A stretch of 64,000 nucleotides of DNA from Arthrobacter crusticola. Its GTDB lineage: Bacteria; Actinomycetota; Actinomycetes; Actinomycetales; Micrococcaceae. Under the pieces are notes generated by a model, which had not been told where the DNA came from, made no database searches, and saw only the letters and a program-made list of their open reading frames with translations. The DNA is taken from positions 558,001 to 622,000 of the forward strand of contig NZ_SMTK01000003.1 of assembly GCF_004357995.1 (NCBI RefSeq). The letters are read 5' to 3'. This document shows positions 39,353-49,385 of this stretch, one piece after another (within the stretch, counting starts at the first letter, position 1; every line of letters starts with the position of its first letter). The translations under genes and the position numbers were made by a program.

Positions 39353-39727
39353 GTGCCTACGATTAACCAGCTGGTCCGCAAGGGCCGGTCACCGAAGGTC
39401 GCCAAGACCAAGGCGCCCGCACTGAAGGGCAGCCCGATGAAGCGCGGCGTCTGCACCCGCGTCTACACGACCACCCCGAAGAAGCCGAACTCCGCGCTCC
39501 GCAAGGTTGCCCGCGTGCGTCTCAACGGCGGCATCGAAGTCACCGCCTACATCCCCGGTGTTGGGCACAACCTTCAGGAACACTCCATCGTGCTGGTGCG
39601 CGGCGGACGTGTGAAGGACCTCCCGGGTGTCCGTTACAAGATTGTCCGTGGGGCGCTGGATACCCAGGGCGTCAAGAACCGTAAGCAGGCCCGCAGCCGC
39701 TACGGCGCAAAGATGGAGAAGAAGTAA
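39353..39727 (+). CDS. rpsL: 30S ribosomal protein S12
   Basis: A 124-residue S12 at the decoding centre. The streptomycin-related lysines are both present ([13 protein letters not shown] and [13 protein letters not shown]), so the sequence is of the sensitive type. Start is GTG. It leads the str operon, with rpsG starting after a single spacer base. Confidence 0.98.
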   Translation: MPTINQLVRKGRSPKVAKTKAPALKGSPMKRGVCTRVYTTTPKKPNSALRKVARVRLNGGIEVTAYIPGVGHNLQEHSIVLVRGGRVKDLPGVRYKIVRGALDTQGVKNRKQARSRYGAKMEKK

Positions 39728-39728
39728 T

Positions 39729-40199
39729 ATGCCTCGTAAGGGCCCGGCCCCGAAGCGGCCGCTCGTTGTAGATCCCGTCTACGGTTCCCCCCTGGTCACT
39801 CAGCTGATCAACAAGGTCCTCGTCGACGGCAAGAAGTCCACCGCCGAGCGCATCGTCTACGGTGCACTCGAAGGCGCACGCGCCAAGTCCGGCGGCGACC
39901 CCGTCGCAGCACTGAAGAAGGCAATGGACAACGTCAAGCCGACCCTCGAGGTCCGCTCACGCCGTGTCGGTGGCGCCACCTACCAGGTGCCCGTCGAGGT
40001 CAAGCCGGGGCGTTCGACCGCCCTCGCCCTCCGCTGGCTGGTCGGGTACTCCAAGGCCCGCCGCGAGAAGACGATGACCGAGCGTCTGCAGAACGAGATC
40101 CTCGACGCCTCCAACGGCCTCGGCGCCGCAGTCAAGCGCCGCGAAGACACGCACAAGATGGCCGAGTCCAACAAGGCCTTCGCACACTACCGCTGGTAA
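39729..40199 (+). CDS. rpsG: 30S ribosomal protein S7
   Basis: A 156-residue S7 of standard length that nucleates the 30S head on 16S rRNA and lines the E site. Conserved segments are [32 protein letters not shown] and the C-terminal [15 protein letters not shown]. The ATG is 1 base after the rpsL stop, so the genes are coupled. In many bacteria S7 represses this operon; the short rpsL-rpsG junction leaves little room for the classical site. Confidence 0.98.
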   Translation: MPRKGPAPKRPLVVDPVYGSPLVTQLINKVLVDGKKSTAERIVYGALEGARAKSGGDPVAALKKAMDNVKPTLEVRSRRVGGATYQVPVEVKPGRSTALALRWLVGYSKARREKTMTERLQNEILDASNGLGAAVKRREDTHKMAESNKAFAHYRW

Positions 40200-40210
40200 A
40201 ACGAGCTCCC

Positions 40211-40240
40211 GGCGGGGCCTGCCGATCGGCAGTTCCCGCC
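40211..40240 (+). other. hairpin between rpsG and fusA
   Basis: GGCGGG-GC-CTGCCG pairs with CGGCAG-TT-CCCGCC, with an internal GC/TT mismatch and AT loop. No T-tract; it may tune expression or stability rather than terminate. Confidence 0.45.
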
Positions 40241-40283
40241 CGGGGGTCCAGCAGAACTCCATCTTCGTCAAAAGGGAGACACC

Positions 40284-42398
40284 GTGGCACAGGACGTGCT
40301 TACAGACCTTACAAAGGTCCGCAATATCGGCATCATGGCGCACATCGATGCCGGCAAGACCACTACTACCGAGCGCATCCTGTTCTACACGGGTGTAAAC
40401 CACAAGATCGGCGAGACCCACGACGGCGCCTCGACGACCGACTGGATGGAACAGGAGAAGGAACGCGGCATCACCATCACGTCTGCCGCCGTGACCAGCT
40501 TCTGGCACAACAACCAGATCAACATCATCGACACCCCCGGCCACGTTGACTTCACCGTCGAGGTTGAGCGCTCACTGCGCGTCCTCGACGGCGCCGTCGC
40601 CGTGTTCGACGGCAAGGAGGGCGTTGAGCCCCAGTCCGAGACCGTCTGGCGCCAGGCCGACAAGTATGAAGTTCCCCGCATCTGCTTCGTCAACAAGATG
40701 GACAAGCTGGGTGCCGACTTCTACTTCACCGTCGACACCATCATCAGCCGCCTCGGCGCCAAGCCGCTGGTCCTCCAGCTGCCCATCGGTGCCGAGAACG
40801 ACTTCATCGGCGTCGTCGACCTGATCGAAATGCGCGCCCTGGTCTGGCCGGGCGACGCCAAGGGCGACGTGACGATGGGTGCCAAGTACGAGGTCCAGGA
40901 GATCCCCGCCGATCTTCAGGAAAAGGCCGAGGAATACCGCGCCGCGCTCGTCGAGACCGTTGCAGAGTCCTCTGACAACCTCATGGGCAAGTACCTCGAG
41001 GGTGAAGAACTCACCGTCGAGGAAATCAAGGCCGGCATCCGCAAGATGACGATCGCCTCCGAGGTCTACCCGATCCTCTGCGGCTCGGCGTTCAAGAACC
41101 GCGGCGTCCAGCCGATGCTTGACGCCGTCGTCGACTACCTGCCGTCCCCGCTCGACGTTCCCGCCATGGTCGGTCACGACCCCCGCGACGAGACCGTCGA
41201 GATGACCCGCAAGCCGAGCACCGAGGAGCCGTTCTCGGCCCTGGCGTTCAAGGTTGCGACCCACCCGTTCTTCGGCCAGCTGACCTTCATCCGGGTGTAC
41301 TCCGGGCAGGTCTCCGCCGGCACCCAGGTGGTCAACTCCACCAAGGGCAAGAAGGAGCGCATCGGCAAGCTGTTCCAGATGCACGCCAACAAGGAGAACC
41401 CTGTTGACGAGGCACTGGCCGGCCACATCTACGCAGCGATCGGGCTGAAGGACACCACCACCGGTGACACCCTCTCCGACGCCGGCAGCCAGATCGTCCT
41501 CGAGTCCATGAGCTTCCCGGAGCCCGTGATCTCGGTTGCGATCGAGCCCAAGACCAAGGGCGACCAGGAGAAGCTGTCGACGGCTATCCAGAAGCTCTCG
41601 GCCGAGGACCCGACCTTCCAGGTCTCCCTCAACGAGGACACCGGACAGACGATCATCGCCGGCATGGGCGAGCTCCACCTGGACATCCTGGTGGACCGCA
41701 TGCGCCGCGAGTTCAAGGTCGAGGCGAACGTGGGCAAGCCTCAGGTCGCCTACCGCGAGACGATCAAGCGCACGGTCGCCAAGCACGACTACACGCACAA
41801 GAAGCAGACCGGTGGTTCGGGTCAGTTCGCGAAGATCCAGATCGCGATCGAGCCGCTGGACACCGCCGAAGGCGAGCTGTACACCTTCGACAACAAGGTC
41901 ACCGGTGGACGCGTTCCGCGCGAGTACATCCCCAGCGTTGATGCAGGCATCCAGGATGCCCTCAACGACGGCGTGCTCGCCGGCTACCCGGTCGTCGGCA
42001 TCAAGGCGACGCTGCTTGACGGCGCGTACCACGACGTCGACTCCTCTGAAATGGCATTCAAGATCGCCGGTCGCATGGCGTTCAAGGAAGCCGCTCGGAT
42101 GGCGCAGCCGGTGCTGCTCGAACCGCTCATGGATGTTGAGGTCCGTACGCCCGAGGAGTACATGGGCGAAGTCATCGGCGACCTGAACTCCCGCCGCGGC
42201 CAGATGCAGTCCATGGAGGACGCAAGCGGCGTAAAGGTCATCCGCGCCCTCGTGCCCCTGTCCGGAATGTTCGGTTACATCGGCGACCTGCGGTCCAAGA
42301 CCCAGGGCCGCGCCGTGTACTCGATGCAGTTCGACAGCTACTCGGAGGTCCCCAAGGCTGTTGCCGACGAGATCATCCAGAAGACCCGCGGTGAGTAA
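40284..42398 (+). CDS. fusA: elongation factor G
   Basis: A 704-residue translocase GTPase. G1 is [16 protein letters not shown]3 is DTPGHVDF, G4 is NKMD, and domain IV carries [17 protein letters not shown]. It drives tRNA-mRNA translocation and ribosome recycling with RRF. The start is GTG with AAAGGGAG 7 bases ahead. It is 84 bp after rpsG and 210 bp before tuf, which has its own promoter. Confidence 0.98.
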   Translation: MAQDVLTDLTKVRNIGIMAHIDAGKTTTTERILFYTGVNHKIGETHDGASTTDWMEQEKERGITITSAAVTSFWHNNQINIIDTPGHVDFTVEVERSLRVLDGAVAVFDGKEGVEPQSETVWRQADKYEVPRICFVNKMDKLGADFYFTVDTIISRLGAKPLVLQLPIGAENDFIGVVDLIEMRALVWPGDAKGDVTMGAKYEVQEIPADLQEKAEEYRAALVETVAESSDNLMGKYLEGEELTVEEIKAGIRKMTIASEVYPILCGSAFKNRGVQPMLDAVVDYLPSPLDVPAMVGHDPRDETVEMTRKPSTEEPFSALAFKVATHPFFGQLTFIRVYSGQVSAGTQVVNSTKGKKERIGKLFQMHANKENPVDEALAGHIYAAIGLKDTTTGDTLSDAGSQIVLESMSFPEPVISVAIEPKTKGDQEKLSTAIQKLSAEDPTFQVSLNEDTGQTIIAGMGELHLDILVDRMRREFKVEANVGKPQVAYRETIKRTVAKHDYTHKKQTGGSGQFAKIQIAIEPLDTAEGELYTFDNKVTGGRVPREYIPSVDAGIQDALNDGVLAGYPVVGIKATLLDGAYHDVDSSEMAFKIAGRMAFKEAARMAQPVLLEPLMDVEVRTPEEYMGEVIGDLNSRRGQMQSMEDASGVKVIRALVPLSGMFGYIGDLRSKTQGRAVYSMQFDSYSEVPKAVADEIIQKTRGE

Positions 42399-42437
42399 CT
42401 TCGGATCCCCGGTCGGCAACGACTGAGGCATCCGGTG

Positions 42438-42468
42438 GGGGCCGGCGGACATTCCGTCCGCCGGCCCC
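42438..42468 (+). terminator. hairpin between fusA and tuf
   Basis: GGGGCCGGCGGAC and GTCCGCCGGCCCC are perfect complements around ATTCC. It may partly separate fusA from tuf transcription; no T-run. Confidence 0.6.
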
Positions 42469-42510
42469 GCTCCAGCCAACGGCCCCCCGGGGCCGGCAGT
42501 ACCCTGCAAT

Positions 42511-42540
42511 TTCAAGAAAACCAAAGCCCCCAAGTAGACT
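42511..42540 (+). promoter_or_regulatory. probable tuf promoter
   Basis: TTCAAG (42511-42516), 18 bases, TAGACT (42535-42540), the same form as the tRNA-Trp promoter. It would give tuf a separate high-level transcript. Confidence 0.5.
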
Positions 42541-42608
42541 TGCATGAGTTTCAGCTGCGAAAAGCGCGGCTGGGAAGCAAATCTTCTCAAACGTTCTAGG
42601 AGGAACCC

Positions 42609-43799
42609 GTGGCGAAGGCAAAGTTCGAGCGGACTAAGCCGCACGTTAACATCGGCACCATCGGTCACGTTGACCATGGAAAGACCACGTTGACGGCTGC
42701 CATTTCCAAGGTGCTTTACGACAAGTACCCCACTCTCAACGAGCAGCGTGACTTCGCGTCGATCGACTCGGCTCCCGAGGAGAAGCAGCGCGGCATCACC
42801 ATCAACATCTCGCATGTTGAGTACCAGACTGAGAAGCGCCACTACGCACACGTAGACGCTCCCGGTCACGCTGACTACATCAAGAACATGATCACCGGTG
42901 CGGCTCAGATGGATGGCGCCATCCTCGTTGTTGCCGCCACCGACGGTCCGATGGCCCAGACCCGCGAGCACGTTCTGCTCGCCCGCCAGGTTGGTGTTCC
43001 CTACCTGCTGGTCGCGCTGAACAAGTCCGACATGGTCGAAGACGAGGAACTGCTTGACCTCGTCGAGATGGAGGTCCGCGAGCTGCTCAGCGCGCAGGGC
43101 TTCGACGGTGACGAAGCTCCTGTCGTCCGCGTTTCCGGCCTGAAGGCCCTCGAGGGCGACGCCCAGTGGGTCAAGTCCGTCGAGGACCTGATGGCTGCTG
43201 TGGACGAGTCCGTTCCGGACCCGATCCGCGACAAGGACAAGCCCTTCCTCATGCCCGTCGAGGACGTCTTCACCATCACCGGCCGTGGCACCGTTGTTAC
43301 GGGCCGCGCCGAGCGTGGAACCCTGAAGATCAACTCCGAGGTCGAGATCGTCGGCATCCGTCCGGTCCAGAAGACCACGGTTACCGGTATCGAGATGTTC
43401 CACAAGCAGCTCGACGAAGCATGGGCCGGCGAGAACTGTGGCCTGCTGCTCCGCGGCATCAAGCGCGAAGATGTCGAGCGCGGCCAGGTTATCGTCAAGC
43501 CGGGTTCGATCACCCCGCACACCGATTTCGAGGCCAACGTCTACATCCTGGCCAAGGATGAGGGCGGGCGTCACAACCCGTTCTACTCGAACTACCGCCC
43601 GCAGTTCTACTTCCGCACCACGGACGTAACCGGCGTCATCACCCTCCCCGAGGGCACTGAAATGGTTATGCCCGGCGACAACACTGAGATGACCGTTGCG
43701 CTCATCCAGCCGATCGCAATGGAAGAGGGCCTCGGCTTCGCTATCCGCGAAGGCGGCCGCACCGTTGGTTCGGGACGTGTCACCAAGATCATCAAGTAG
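42609..43799 (+). CDS. tuf: elongation factor Tu
   Basis: A 396-residue EF-Tu that delivers aminoacyl-tRNA to the ribosome. The GTPase motifs are [22 protein letters not shown] and NKSD; domain 2/3 contacts include [12 protein letters not shown] and the kirromycin-region residues near the end. Start is GTG behind the strong site AGGAGGA. A T-rich terminator ends the str operon. Confidence 0.98.
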   Translation: MAKAKFERTKPHVNIGTIGHVDHGKTTLTAAISKVLYDKYPTLNEQRDFASIDSAPEEKQRGITINISHVEYQTEKRHYAHVDAPGHADYIKNMITGAAQMDGAILVVAATDGPMAQTREHVLLARQVGVPYLLVALNKSDMVEDEELLDLVEMEVRELLSAQGFDGDEAPVVRVSGLKALEGDAQWVKSVEDLMAAVDESVPDPIRDKDKPFLMPVEDVFTITGRGTVVTGRAERGTLKINSEVEIVGIRPVQKTTVTGIEMFHKQLDEAWAGENCGLLLRGIKREDVERGQVIVKPGSITPHTDFEANVYILAKDEGGRHNPFYSNYRPQFYFRTTDVTGVITLPEGTEMVMPGDNTEMTVALIQPIAMEEGLGFAIREGGRTVGSGRVTKIIK

Positions 43800-43825
43800 T
43801 CTTCCGACTGCCTGAGTCTTAACGG

Positions 43826-43857
43826 AAGGGCCCCGCTGCTTCGGCAGCGGGGCCCTT
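43826..43857 (+). terminator. intrinsic terminator after tuf
   Basis: AAGGGCCCCGCTGC pairs with GCAGCGGGGCCCTT around TTCG, and the descending arm runs into TTTTGTGTG. Confidence 0.88.
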
Positions 43858-43941
43858 TTGTGTGCCCGGGGGCGGGCTGGCGTGGGGACGGCGGCCGGCG
43901 GATACCTCCCGCGAAAGGTTCGGCGCGGTTGCGTCCCACGT

Positions 43942-43995
43942 ACCCGAAAGCGACGGCGGCACGGGTTTTGTGCGGTCTGTTTGTCGCAATCGGGT
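43942..43995 (-). repeat. 54-bp hairpin repeat R1
   Basis: Ends ACCC/GGGT and the inner stem CGAC/GTCG pair at mirror positions (1-4 with 51-54, 10-13 with 42-45). A 15-base flank, GGTTGCGTCCCACGT (43927-43941), is shared with R2. Confidence 0.85.
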
Positions 43996-44098
43996 CCGCC
44001 CGTCGTGATCAGCAGGGTTGGGGGAACTGCCGGCGGGCGGCCACCGTGTATGCGGGGCACCGGGGAGAGACGTTTCCGCATCCGGTTGCGTCCCACGT

Positions 44099-44152
44099 AC
44101 CCGAAAACGTCGACGGGGCCGGTCTTGTCAGGCCTGTTTGTCGCAGTTGGGT
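44099..44152 (-). repeat. 54-bp hairpin repeat R2
   Basis: Same length and orientation as R1, 157 bases away, with an identical 15-base flank at 44084-44098. The inner stem has one mismatch. Confidence 0.82.
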
Positions 44153-44359
44153 ACGGCGGTCGCACGCGGTCGTGGAGCTGCCGGTCCGGTAGTCCCGGAA
44201 AGGGTTCCGCGCCCTGATCCGTCTCCGATCCTGCAAACGGCAGCGGCGACGTCTAACGGCAGGTGTACCGCCGGGCCCATCCCGACCCGGATGCAGTTGC
44301 TGGTCCACATAACGACGACGGTGGCCGGCGGAGTGGCGCTTGGCCGTCAATGTTGAGGC

Positions 44360-45328
44360 ATGACGACGTATTCCACGCTCAGAACCTTCCTGCTGTCGAC
44401 CGCCGAACTCTCGGCCCAGGGCCGGAGCTCCCGATCGCTTCAGCGGAGTTGCGCAGCAGGAGAACTGGTGCGGATCCGACAGGGGCTATATGTCACCAGC
44501 GAAAGGTGGGCTGCCCTCGATCGATGGGACCGCTATCGAATGAGGGTCCTGGCCGTGCACCTGGCAGCGCACCGCCCACCCGTCTTTTGCCGTGAAACGG
44601 CGGCGCTGGTTCATGGACTACCGCTCGTCACGGTCCCTTCGGACGTGCATGTCCAGCAGAGCGCCGACGGCTCGGCGCACTCGCGCGGAGGGGTCCGGCG
44701 TCACTGCAGCTCCATGGTTGAGCCCTCAGTGGTCCACATTTCCGGCCTGAGAGTGACTTCGCTCGAGTCGACGGTCGTCGCACTCGCCGCCGGTTCGGGT
44801 TTCTCCGCCGGCGTCCTCGCTCTCGATGACGCGCTGCGTCGGGGAATGACTGATTTGGGCAAGGTTTCCGAGCTGGTGCAGATGACACGGTCGGCTGCAG
44901 CCCGGACACGGGTTTCAGCGGTGCTCGATTTTGCCCGCGGCGACGCAGAGTCGCCGGGGGAGTCATTGAGCCGGGTGCAGATGATGGTGATGGGCTTTCC
45001 GGCGCCTGAGCTGCAGCGGGTGTTCACCGATCCGCGGGGAGTCATTGGCCGAGTCGACTTCTACTGGCCGCAGGCGCGTCTCATAGGGGAGTTCGATGGG
45101 CTAGTGAAGTACTCGAAGCCGGAGTTCCTCAATGGCAGGACCCCCAGCGAGGTCGTCGTCGAGGAAAAGCGCAGGGAAGACCGGTTGCGGGCCCTGGGGC
45201 TGCGGGTGGTCCGCTGGACGTGGGAAGACCTTCGCAATCCAGCACTCTTGCGCGACCTTCTCGCCTCGGCCGGCCTTGTTGCTGGGCGTCCGGTCATGCC
45301 GGGACGTGTACTTCGCGCCCAAGGATAG
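44360..45328 (+). CDS. AbiEi-like antitoxin domain fused to PD-(D/E)xK (DUF559-like) nuclease domain
   Basis: A 322-residue protein. Residues about 5-60 resemble the AbiEi-type winged helix (RSSRSLQRSCAAGELVRIRQ, then GLYVTSERW). The C-terminal 100 residues look like a Vsr/DUF559 endonuclease fold: Asp233 in GRVDFYW, Glu244 and Asp246 in GEFDG, Lys250 in VKYSK, then EKRREDRLRALGLRVVRWTWEDL. No partner toxin gene is adjacent. It stands alone between tuf and the S10 operon, framed by inverted sets of 54-bp repeats. No good ribosome binding site is seen. Known orphan relatives are common in Actinobacteria; their role is not established. Confidence 0.8.
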   Translation: MTTYSTLRTFLLSTAELSAQGRSSRSLQRSCAAGELVRIRQGLYVTSERWAALDRWDRYRMRVLAVHLAAHRPPVFCRETAALVHGLPLVTVPSDVHVQQSADGSAHSRGGVRRHCSSMVEPSVVHISGLRVTSLESTVVALAAGSGFSAGVLALDDALRRGMTDLGKVSELVQMTRSAAARTRVSAVLDFARGDAESPGESLSRVQMMVMGFPAPELQRVFTDPRGVIGRVDFYWPQARLIGEFDGLVKYSKPEFLNGRTPSEVVVEEKRREDRLRALGLRVVRWTWEDLRNPALLRDLLASAGLVAGRPVMPGRVLRAQG

Positions 45329-45363
45329 AACCACCTGACTCTCTGGAGCGCGTCGACGCACTT

Positions 45364-45417
45364 GCCCTTAAGCGACAACCTAACCTGATATTTCCGATCC
45401 GCAGGTCGCTTTCGGGC
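45364..45417 (+). repeat. 54-bp hairpin repeat R3
   Basis: The terminal pair is G-C here (GCCC/GGGC) where R1, R2 and R5 have A-T, a compensating change. It shares ATATTTCCG and GGTCGCTTTCGGG with R5. Confidence 0.85.
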
Positions 45418-45519
45418 GTGTTAATCGTGCGCGGGTACGGCCAACGAGGACGAAGCCGCTCTCGAGAGTGGCGTAGATGGCGCGCGGTCCAGGTCACGGA
45501 GCGTGTGGTGGCGACGCGG

Positions 45520-45573
45520 ACCCGAAAACGACAAGCTGCCCCATTATTTCCGGTCCGCATGTCGTATTCGGGC
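45520..45573 (+). repeat. 54-bp hairpin repeat R4
   Basis: ACCCGAAAACGAC opposes GTCGTATTCGGGC. Pair 9-46 is A-T where R1 and R3 have G-C. It shares ATTTCCGGTCCGCA with R5. Confidence 0.85.
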
Positions 45574-45698
45574 GTGGTGGTCGCATTGGCGCGTGTTGGT
45601 GGTGCTTGGGCGCGGCGAGTGGGGTGACAGCTCCGGCCAGCACGGCGTCGGTCGGTGGACCAGGCGCACGTCGCAGCGCGTGCGGTCGCGATGTGCGG

Positions 45699-45752
45699 AC
45701 CCACAAACGACAAACCGACGCGATATTTCCGGTCCGCAGGTCGCTTTCGGGT
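45699..45752 (+). repeat. 54-bp hairpin repeat R5
   Basis: Used as reference orientation. ACCC/GGGT ends, CGAC/GTCG inner stem, loop containing ATATTTCCGGTCCGC. Confidence 0.85.
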
Positions 45753-45922
45753 GCGCTGGCCGGGACTGGGCGCGCGGGTCGTGATCGGGCGCAGCAGGGG
45801 GGCGTCGACACGCCCTCCGCCCGGCGCGGCACCCGACGCACTGCGGCCGGGCGGGGGAGAGGCCCGTCACCTCCGCGCGCCGCAGACGACACGCCGCCCG
45901 GAGGACTGGAAATCCCCGCGGA

Positions 45923-45952
45923 TTGGCGTTTGCACGGTATCTCTGCCAGACT
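45923..45952 (+). promoter_or_regulatory. probable S10 operon promoter P1
   Basis: TTGGCG (45923-45928), 18 bases, CAGACT (45947-45952). It shares GGATTGGCGTT and GTATCTC with the rpsL promoter. Confidence 0.5.
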
Positions 45953-46031
45953 AGACAAGTTGTTCAAGTGCTTGCGCGTGCGGTTTGAGACCCGGGTCCC
46001 GGTCAGGATAATGCCTGATGCAGGGTCAAGG

Positions 46032-46060
46032 TTCACCGGTCAGCGTGGCCCAAATATAAT
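46032..46060 (+). promoter_or_regulatory. possible S10 operon promoter P2
   Basis: TTCACC, 17 bases, consensus TATAAT (46055-46060), the best -10 hexamer noticed in the window. Confidence 0.45.
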
Positions 46061-46096
46061 CCATCCCGTTCAGCCTGGCTGATATGCGCGGACTGT

Positions 46097-46121
46097 GCGT
46101 GTCGAGAAAAACGCGACACGC
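46097..46121 (+). other. hairpin in S10 leader
   Basis: GCGTGTCG and CGACACGC are perfect complements with a 9-base A-rich loop. It could take part in L4-type autoregulation or mRNA stability; no direct evidence. Confidence 0.45.
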
Positions 46122-46270
46122 CCGAGCGCGGGGGTCGGATCCTCAGCAGGGTGAGGAACCCGGAATCGTCCGGATTCAGCCTGTGGGGGAGCGCCGAACA
46201 ACGGGCGCAGACAATGTACGTACCGGAACTGCCCCCGGCAGTTTTCATGTAGAGAGAGAGTCGAGACGCC

Positions 46271-46579
46271 ATGGCGGGACAGAAGATCCGCATCCGGCTG
46301 AAGTCATATGACCACGAGGTCATTGATGTTTCAGCGCGGAAGATCGTTGAGACGGTGACGCGCGCAGGCGCTACGGTAGTTGGCCCCGTGCCGCTGCCGA
46401 CGGAGAAGAACGTTTTCGTTGTGATCCGGTCCCCGCACAAGTACAAGGACAGCCGTGAGCACTTTGAAATGCGGACTCACAAGCGTCTGATCGACATCAT
46501 TGACCCCACGCCTAAGGCCGTTGATTCGCTGATGCGTCTCGACCTGCCTGCGGACGTGAACATCGAAATCAAGCTGTAA
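46271..46579 (+). CDS. rpsJ: 30S ribosomal protein S10
   Basis: A 102-residue S10 (NusE) of normal length, with [14 protein letters not shown] at the start and [25 protein letters not shown]. It is a 30S head protein and also a NusG/NusB partner in antitermination. ATG follows GAGAGAGAG. It opens the S10 operon after a long leader. Confidence 0.98.
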   Translation: MAGQKIRIRLKSYDHEVIDVSARKIVETVTRAGATVVGPVPLPTEKNVFVVIRSPHKYKDSREHFEMRTHKRLIDIIDPTPKAVDSLMRLDLPADVNIEIKL

Positions 46580-46595
46580 GGGAGAGCGGATACAC

Positions 46596-47252
46596 ATGTC
46601 TACTTCACTTACGCGCCAGGTCAAGGGCCTGCTGGGCATCAAGCTCGGCATGACCCAGGTCTGGGATGAGAACAACATCCTCGTTCCTGTCACCGTCGTC
46701 CAGGCGGACTCGAACGTCATCACGCAGCTGCGCACCGCGGACAAGGACGGCTACAGCGCCGTGCAGATCGGCTTCGGCCAGATCGACCCCCGCAAGGTGA
46801 CCAAGCCGCTGGCTGGCCACTTCGACAAGGCCGGGGTCACCCCGCGCCGTCACGTGGTCGAGCTGCGCACCGCCGACGCCGACACCTACGAGCTGGGCCA
46901 GGAACTCTCCGTTGAGATGTTCGCTGCCGGCCAGACGGTCGACGTTATCGGCACCACCAAGGGCAAGGGCTTTGCCGGCGTCATGAAGCGCCACGGTTTC
47001 CACGGCGTCGGTGCCTCGCACGGTGCCCACAAGAACCACCGCAAGCCCGGCTCCATCGGTGGTGCGTCCACCCCCAGCCGCGTCTTCCGGGGCATGAAAA
47101 TGGCAGGCCGCATGGGCGCCGTTCGCCAGACCACGCTGAACCTCACGGTTCACGGCGTGGACGCCGAGAAGTCGCTGCTGCTGATCAAGGGCGCTGTACC
47201 CGGCGCCCGCGGCCAGGTCGTCCTCGTACGCACTGCCGTGAAGGGAGCATAG
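46596..47252 (+). CDS. rplC: 50S ribosomal protein L3
   Basis: A 218-residue L3, an early-assembly protein reaching the peptidyl transferase centre. Family marks are [29 protein letters not shown], and [20 protein letters not shown]. It starts 17 bases after rpsJ behind GGGAGAG and ends 4 bases before rplD. Confidence 0.97.
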   Translation: MSTSLTRQVKGLLGIKLGMTQVWDENNILVPVTVVQADSNVITQLRTADKDGYSAVQIGFGQIDPRKVTKPLAGHFDKAGVTPRRHVVELRTADADTYELGQELSVEMFAAGQTVDVIGTTKGKGFAGVMKRHGFHGVGASHGAHKNHRKPGSIGGASTPSRVFRGMKMAGRMGAVRQTTLNLTVHGVDAEKSLLLIKGAVPGARGQVVLVRTAVKGA

Positions 47253-47256
47253 CCAG

Positions 47257-47880
47257 ATGGCTGTCCAAACAGTAAAGGTCGATCTCCCCGCCGAGATCTT
47301 CGACGTTCAGACGAACGTGCCGCTGCTGCACCAGGTTGTCGTGGCCCAGCTTGCGGCTGCCCGTCAGGGTACCCACAAGACCAAGACCCGCGCCGAGGTG
47401 AGCGGTGCAGGCCGCAAGCCGTTCAAGCAGAAGGGCACCGGCCGCGCACGCCAGGGTTCGATCCGCGCCCCGCACATGACCGGTGGTGGCGTTGTCCACG
47501 GGCCCACGCCCCGCGACTACAGCCAGCGCACCCCCAAGAAGATGAAGGCCGCCGCCCTGCGCGGAGCCCTCTCGGACCGCGCCCGCAACGGCCGCATCCA
47601 CGTTCTTGAGTCCCTGGTGGCCGGCGACAAGCCGTCGACCAAGGGTGCCATCGAGACGCTGCGTTCGATCTCCGAGCGGCCCAACCTGCTCGTGGTCATC
47701 GAGCGCGCCAACGACGTATCGGCCCTGTCGGTACGCAACGTCCCCGGGGTTCACGTGCTGTACGTTGACCAGCTCAACACGTACGACGTGCTGGTTTCCG
47801 ACGATGTGATCTTCACGAAGGCCGCCTACGACGAGTTCGTCCAGTCGGCCGACGCAACATCGAAGGAGGAGGCCAAGTGA
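47257..47880 (+). CDS. rplD: 50S ribosomal protein L4
   Basis: A 207-residue L4 lining the exit tunnel. The tunnel loop [19 protein letters not shown] is present. In E. coli L4 represses the S10 operon; no known L4 site was recognised in this leader. Its stop overlaps the GTG of rplW (GTGA). Confidence 0.97.
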   Translation: MAVQTVKVDLPAEIFDVQTNVPLLHQVVVAQLAAARQGTHKTKTRAEVSGAGRKPFKQKGTGRARQGSIRAPHMTGGGVVHGPTPRDYSQRTPKKMKAAALRGALSDRARNGRIHVLESLVAGDKPSTKGAIETLRSISERPNLLVVIERANDVSALSVRNVPGVHVLYVDQLNTYDVLVSDDVIFTKAAYDEFVQSADATSKEEAK

Positions 47881-48182
47881 GCGGCAGCATCGCAAAGGAT
47901 CCGCGCGACGTCGTCATTGCACCCGTCGTCTCGGAAAAGAGCTACGGCCTGATCGACGAAGGTAAGTACACCTTCCTGGTCGACCCGCGTTCCAACAAGG
48001 AAGAGATCAAGCTGGCCGTGGAGAAGATTTTCTCCGTCAAGGTCGACTCGATCAACACCATCAACCGTGTCGGTAAGCGCAAGCGCACCAAGTTCGGCTG
48101 GGGACAGCGCAAGGGCACCAAGCGTGCCATTGTGTCCCTCAAAGAAGGCACAATCGACATCTTCGGCGGTCCGCTCGCCTAG
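47877..48182 (+). CDS. rplW: 50S ribosomal protein L23
   Basis: A 101-residue L23 at the tunnel exit, the docking site for trigger factor and [22 protein letters not shown] and [20 protein letters not shown] are the family segments. GTG start overlaps the rplD stop by 4 bases. Confidence 0.97.
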   Translation: MSGSIAKDPRDVVIAPVVSEKSYGLIDEGKYTFLVDPRSNKEEIKLAVEKIFSVKVDSINTINRVGKRKRTKFGWGQRKGTKRAIVSLKEGTIDIFGGPLA

Positions 48183-48213
48183 AGCGGAGACCACTTTAAC
48201 GAGGAAATGACAC

Positions 48214-49053
48214 ATGGGAATCCGTAAATACAAGCCGACAACGCCGGGCCGCCGCGGCTCCAGCGTTGCCGACTTCGCAGAAATCACACGATCGACACCG
48301 GAGAAGTCCCTGGTGCGTCCGCTCCCCAAGAAGGGCGGCCGTAACAACACCGGCAAGATCACGACCCGTCACAAGGGTGGTGGACACAAGCGTCAGTACC
48401 GTCTGATCGACTTCCGCCGCCACGACAAGGACGGCGTTGACGCCCGCGTAGCTGAGATCGAATACGATCCCAACCGCACGGCGCGCATCGCTCTCCTGCA
48501 CTACGTTGATGGCACCAAGCGCTACATCGTTGCGCCGAACAAGCTCAAGCAGGGCGACTTCGTCGAGGCCGGCGCCGGGGCTGACATCAAGCCCGGCAAC
48601 AACCTTCCGCTGCGCAACATCCCCGTTGGTACGGTCATCCACGCTGTGGAGCTCCGTCCGGGCGGCGGCGCCAAGATGGCCCGCTCCGCCGGTGCGTCCG
48701 TCCAGCTCGTCGCCAAGGAAGGCCGCTTCGCCCAGCTGCGTCTGCCCTCCGGTGAAATCCGCAACGTCGACGTCCGCTGCCGTGCAACGGTCGGCGAGGT
48801 CGGCAACGCCGAGCAGTCGAACATCAACTGGGGCAAGGCCGGCCGTAACCGCTGGAAGGGCATCCGCCCGACCGTCCGTGGTGTGGCCATGAACCCCGTC
48901 GACCACCCCCATGGTGGTGGTGAAGGTAAGACCTCCGGTGGACGCCACCCGGTCAACCCCAACGGCAAGGCAGAGGGACGCACCCGCCGTCCCAACAAGG
49001 AAAGCGATTCACTCATTGTGCGTCGCCGTCGTTCCGGCAAGAACAAGCGATAG
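48214..49053 (+). CDS. rplB: 50S ribosomal protein L2
   Basis: A 279-residue L2, essential for subunit joining and the peptidyl transferase region. It starts [15 protein letters not shown] and has the highly conserved [20 protein letters not shown] loop with the key His. AACGAGGAA lies 8 bases before the ATG. Confidence 0.98.
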   Translation: MGIRKYKPTTPGRRGSSVADFAEITRSTPEKSLVRPLPKKGGRNNTGKITTRHKGGGHKRQYRLIDFRRHDKDGVDARVAEIEYDPNRTARIALLHYVDGTKRYIVAPNKLKQGDFVEAGAGADIKPGNNLPLRNIPVGTVIHAVELRPGGGAKMARSAGASVQLVAKEGRFAQLRLPSGEIRNVDVRCRATVGEVGNAEQSNINWGKAGRNRWKGIRPTVRGVAMNPVDHPHGGGEGKTSGGRHPVNPNGKAEGRTRRPNKESDSLIVRRRRSGKNKR

Positions 49054-49065
49054 GAGCCTGGGAAC

Positions 49066-49347
49066 ATGCCACGCAGCCTGAAGAAAGGCCCCTTCGTCGA
49101 TCAGCACCTTTACGTAAAGGTCGCTCGCGAGAACGAATCGGGCACAAAGAACGTCATCAAGACGTGGTCCCGCCGCTCCATGATCGTCCCCGACATGCTC
49201 GGGCACACGATCGCGGTGCACGACGGACGCAAGCACATTCCGGTGTTTGTCACCGAGTCGATGGTCGGGCACAAGCTCGGCGAATTCGCTCCTACGCGGA
49301 CCTTCCGCGGCCATGTTAAGGACGACCGCAAGGGCAAGCGCCGCTAG
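49066..49347 (+). CDS. rpsS: 30S ribosomal protein S19
   Basis: A 93-residue S19 of the 30S head, with [15 protein letters not shown] at the start and [17 protein letters not shown] near the end. It pairs with S13 at the A site. It starts 12 bases after rplB behind AGGAG. Confidence 0.98.
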   Translation: MPRSLKKGPFVDQHLYVKVARENESGTKNVIKTWSRRSMIVPDMLGHTIAVHDGRKHIPVFVTESMVGHKLGEFAPTRTFRGHVKDDRKGKRR

Positions 49348-49385
49348 GCGCTGGCTTTTACGGCTAAGACGAGAGAAGGAAAGCA

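Larger units (their letters stand above)
43858..44359 (+). other. intergenic island, left part
   Basis: No coding frame is credible. The stretch carries two copies (R1, R2) of a 54-bp hairpin repeat, both in minus orientation, each followed on the minus strand by the same 15-base flank. The last 200 bases before the AbiEi-like gene show nothing further. Confidence 0.6.
45329..46270 (+). other. intergenic island, right part, and S10 leader
   Basis: These 942 bases have only short implausible frames. The first half holds repeats R3, R4 and R5 in plus orientation. From 45920 on lie two promoter candidates for rpsJ and a leader of up to 310 bases with at least one clear hairpin. Confidence 0.6.

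Noticed and set aside
40572..44165. Very long minus-strand open frame (1197 codons) antisense to fusA and tuf; similar frames opposite rpoB and rpoC
   Set aside because: They are by-products of GC-rich codon bias; composition is repetitive and unlike any protein, and the sense genes are unmistakable.
43942..45752. CRISPR array
   Set aside because: The 54-bp units are irregularly spaced, in two orientations, and separated by a gene; no cas genes.
45477..46082. Open frames of about 100-200 codons through R4, R5 and the S10 leader
   Set aside because: They run across repeats and promoters, lack ribosome binding sites and have no protein-like composition.
43858..46270. Insertion sequence or prophage remnant in the tuf-rpsJ island
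   Set aside because: No transposase, integrase or target-site duplication could be found; only the hairpin repeats are present.
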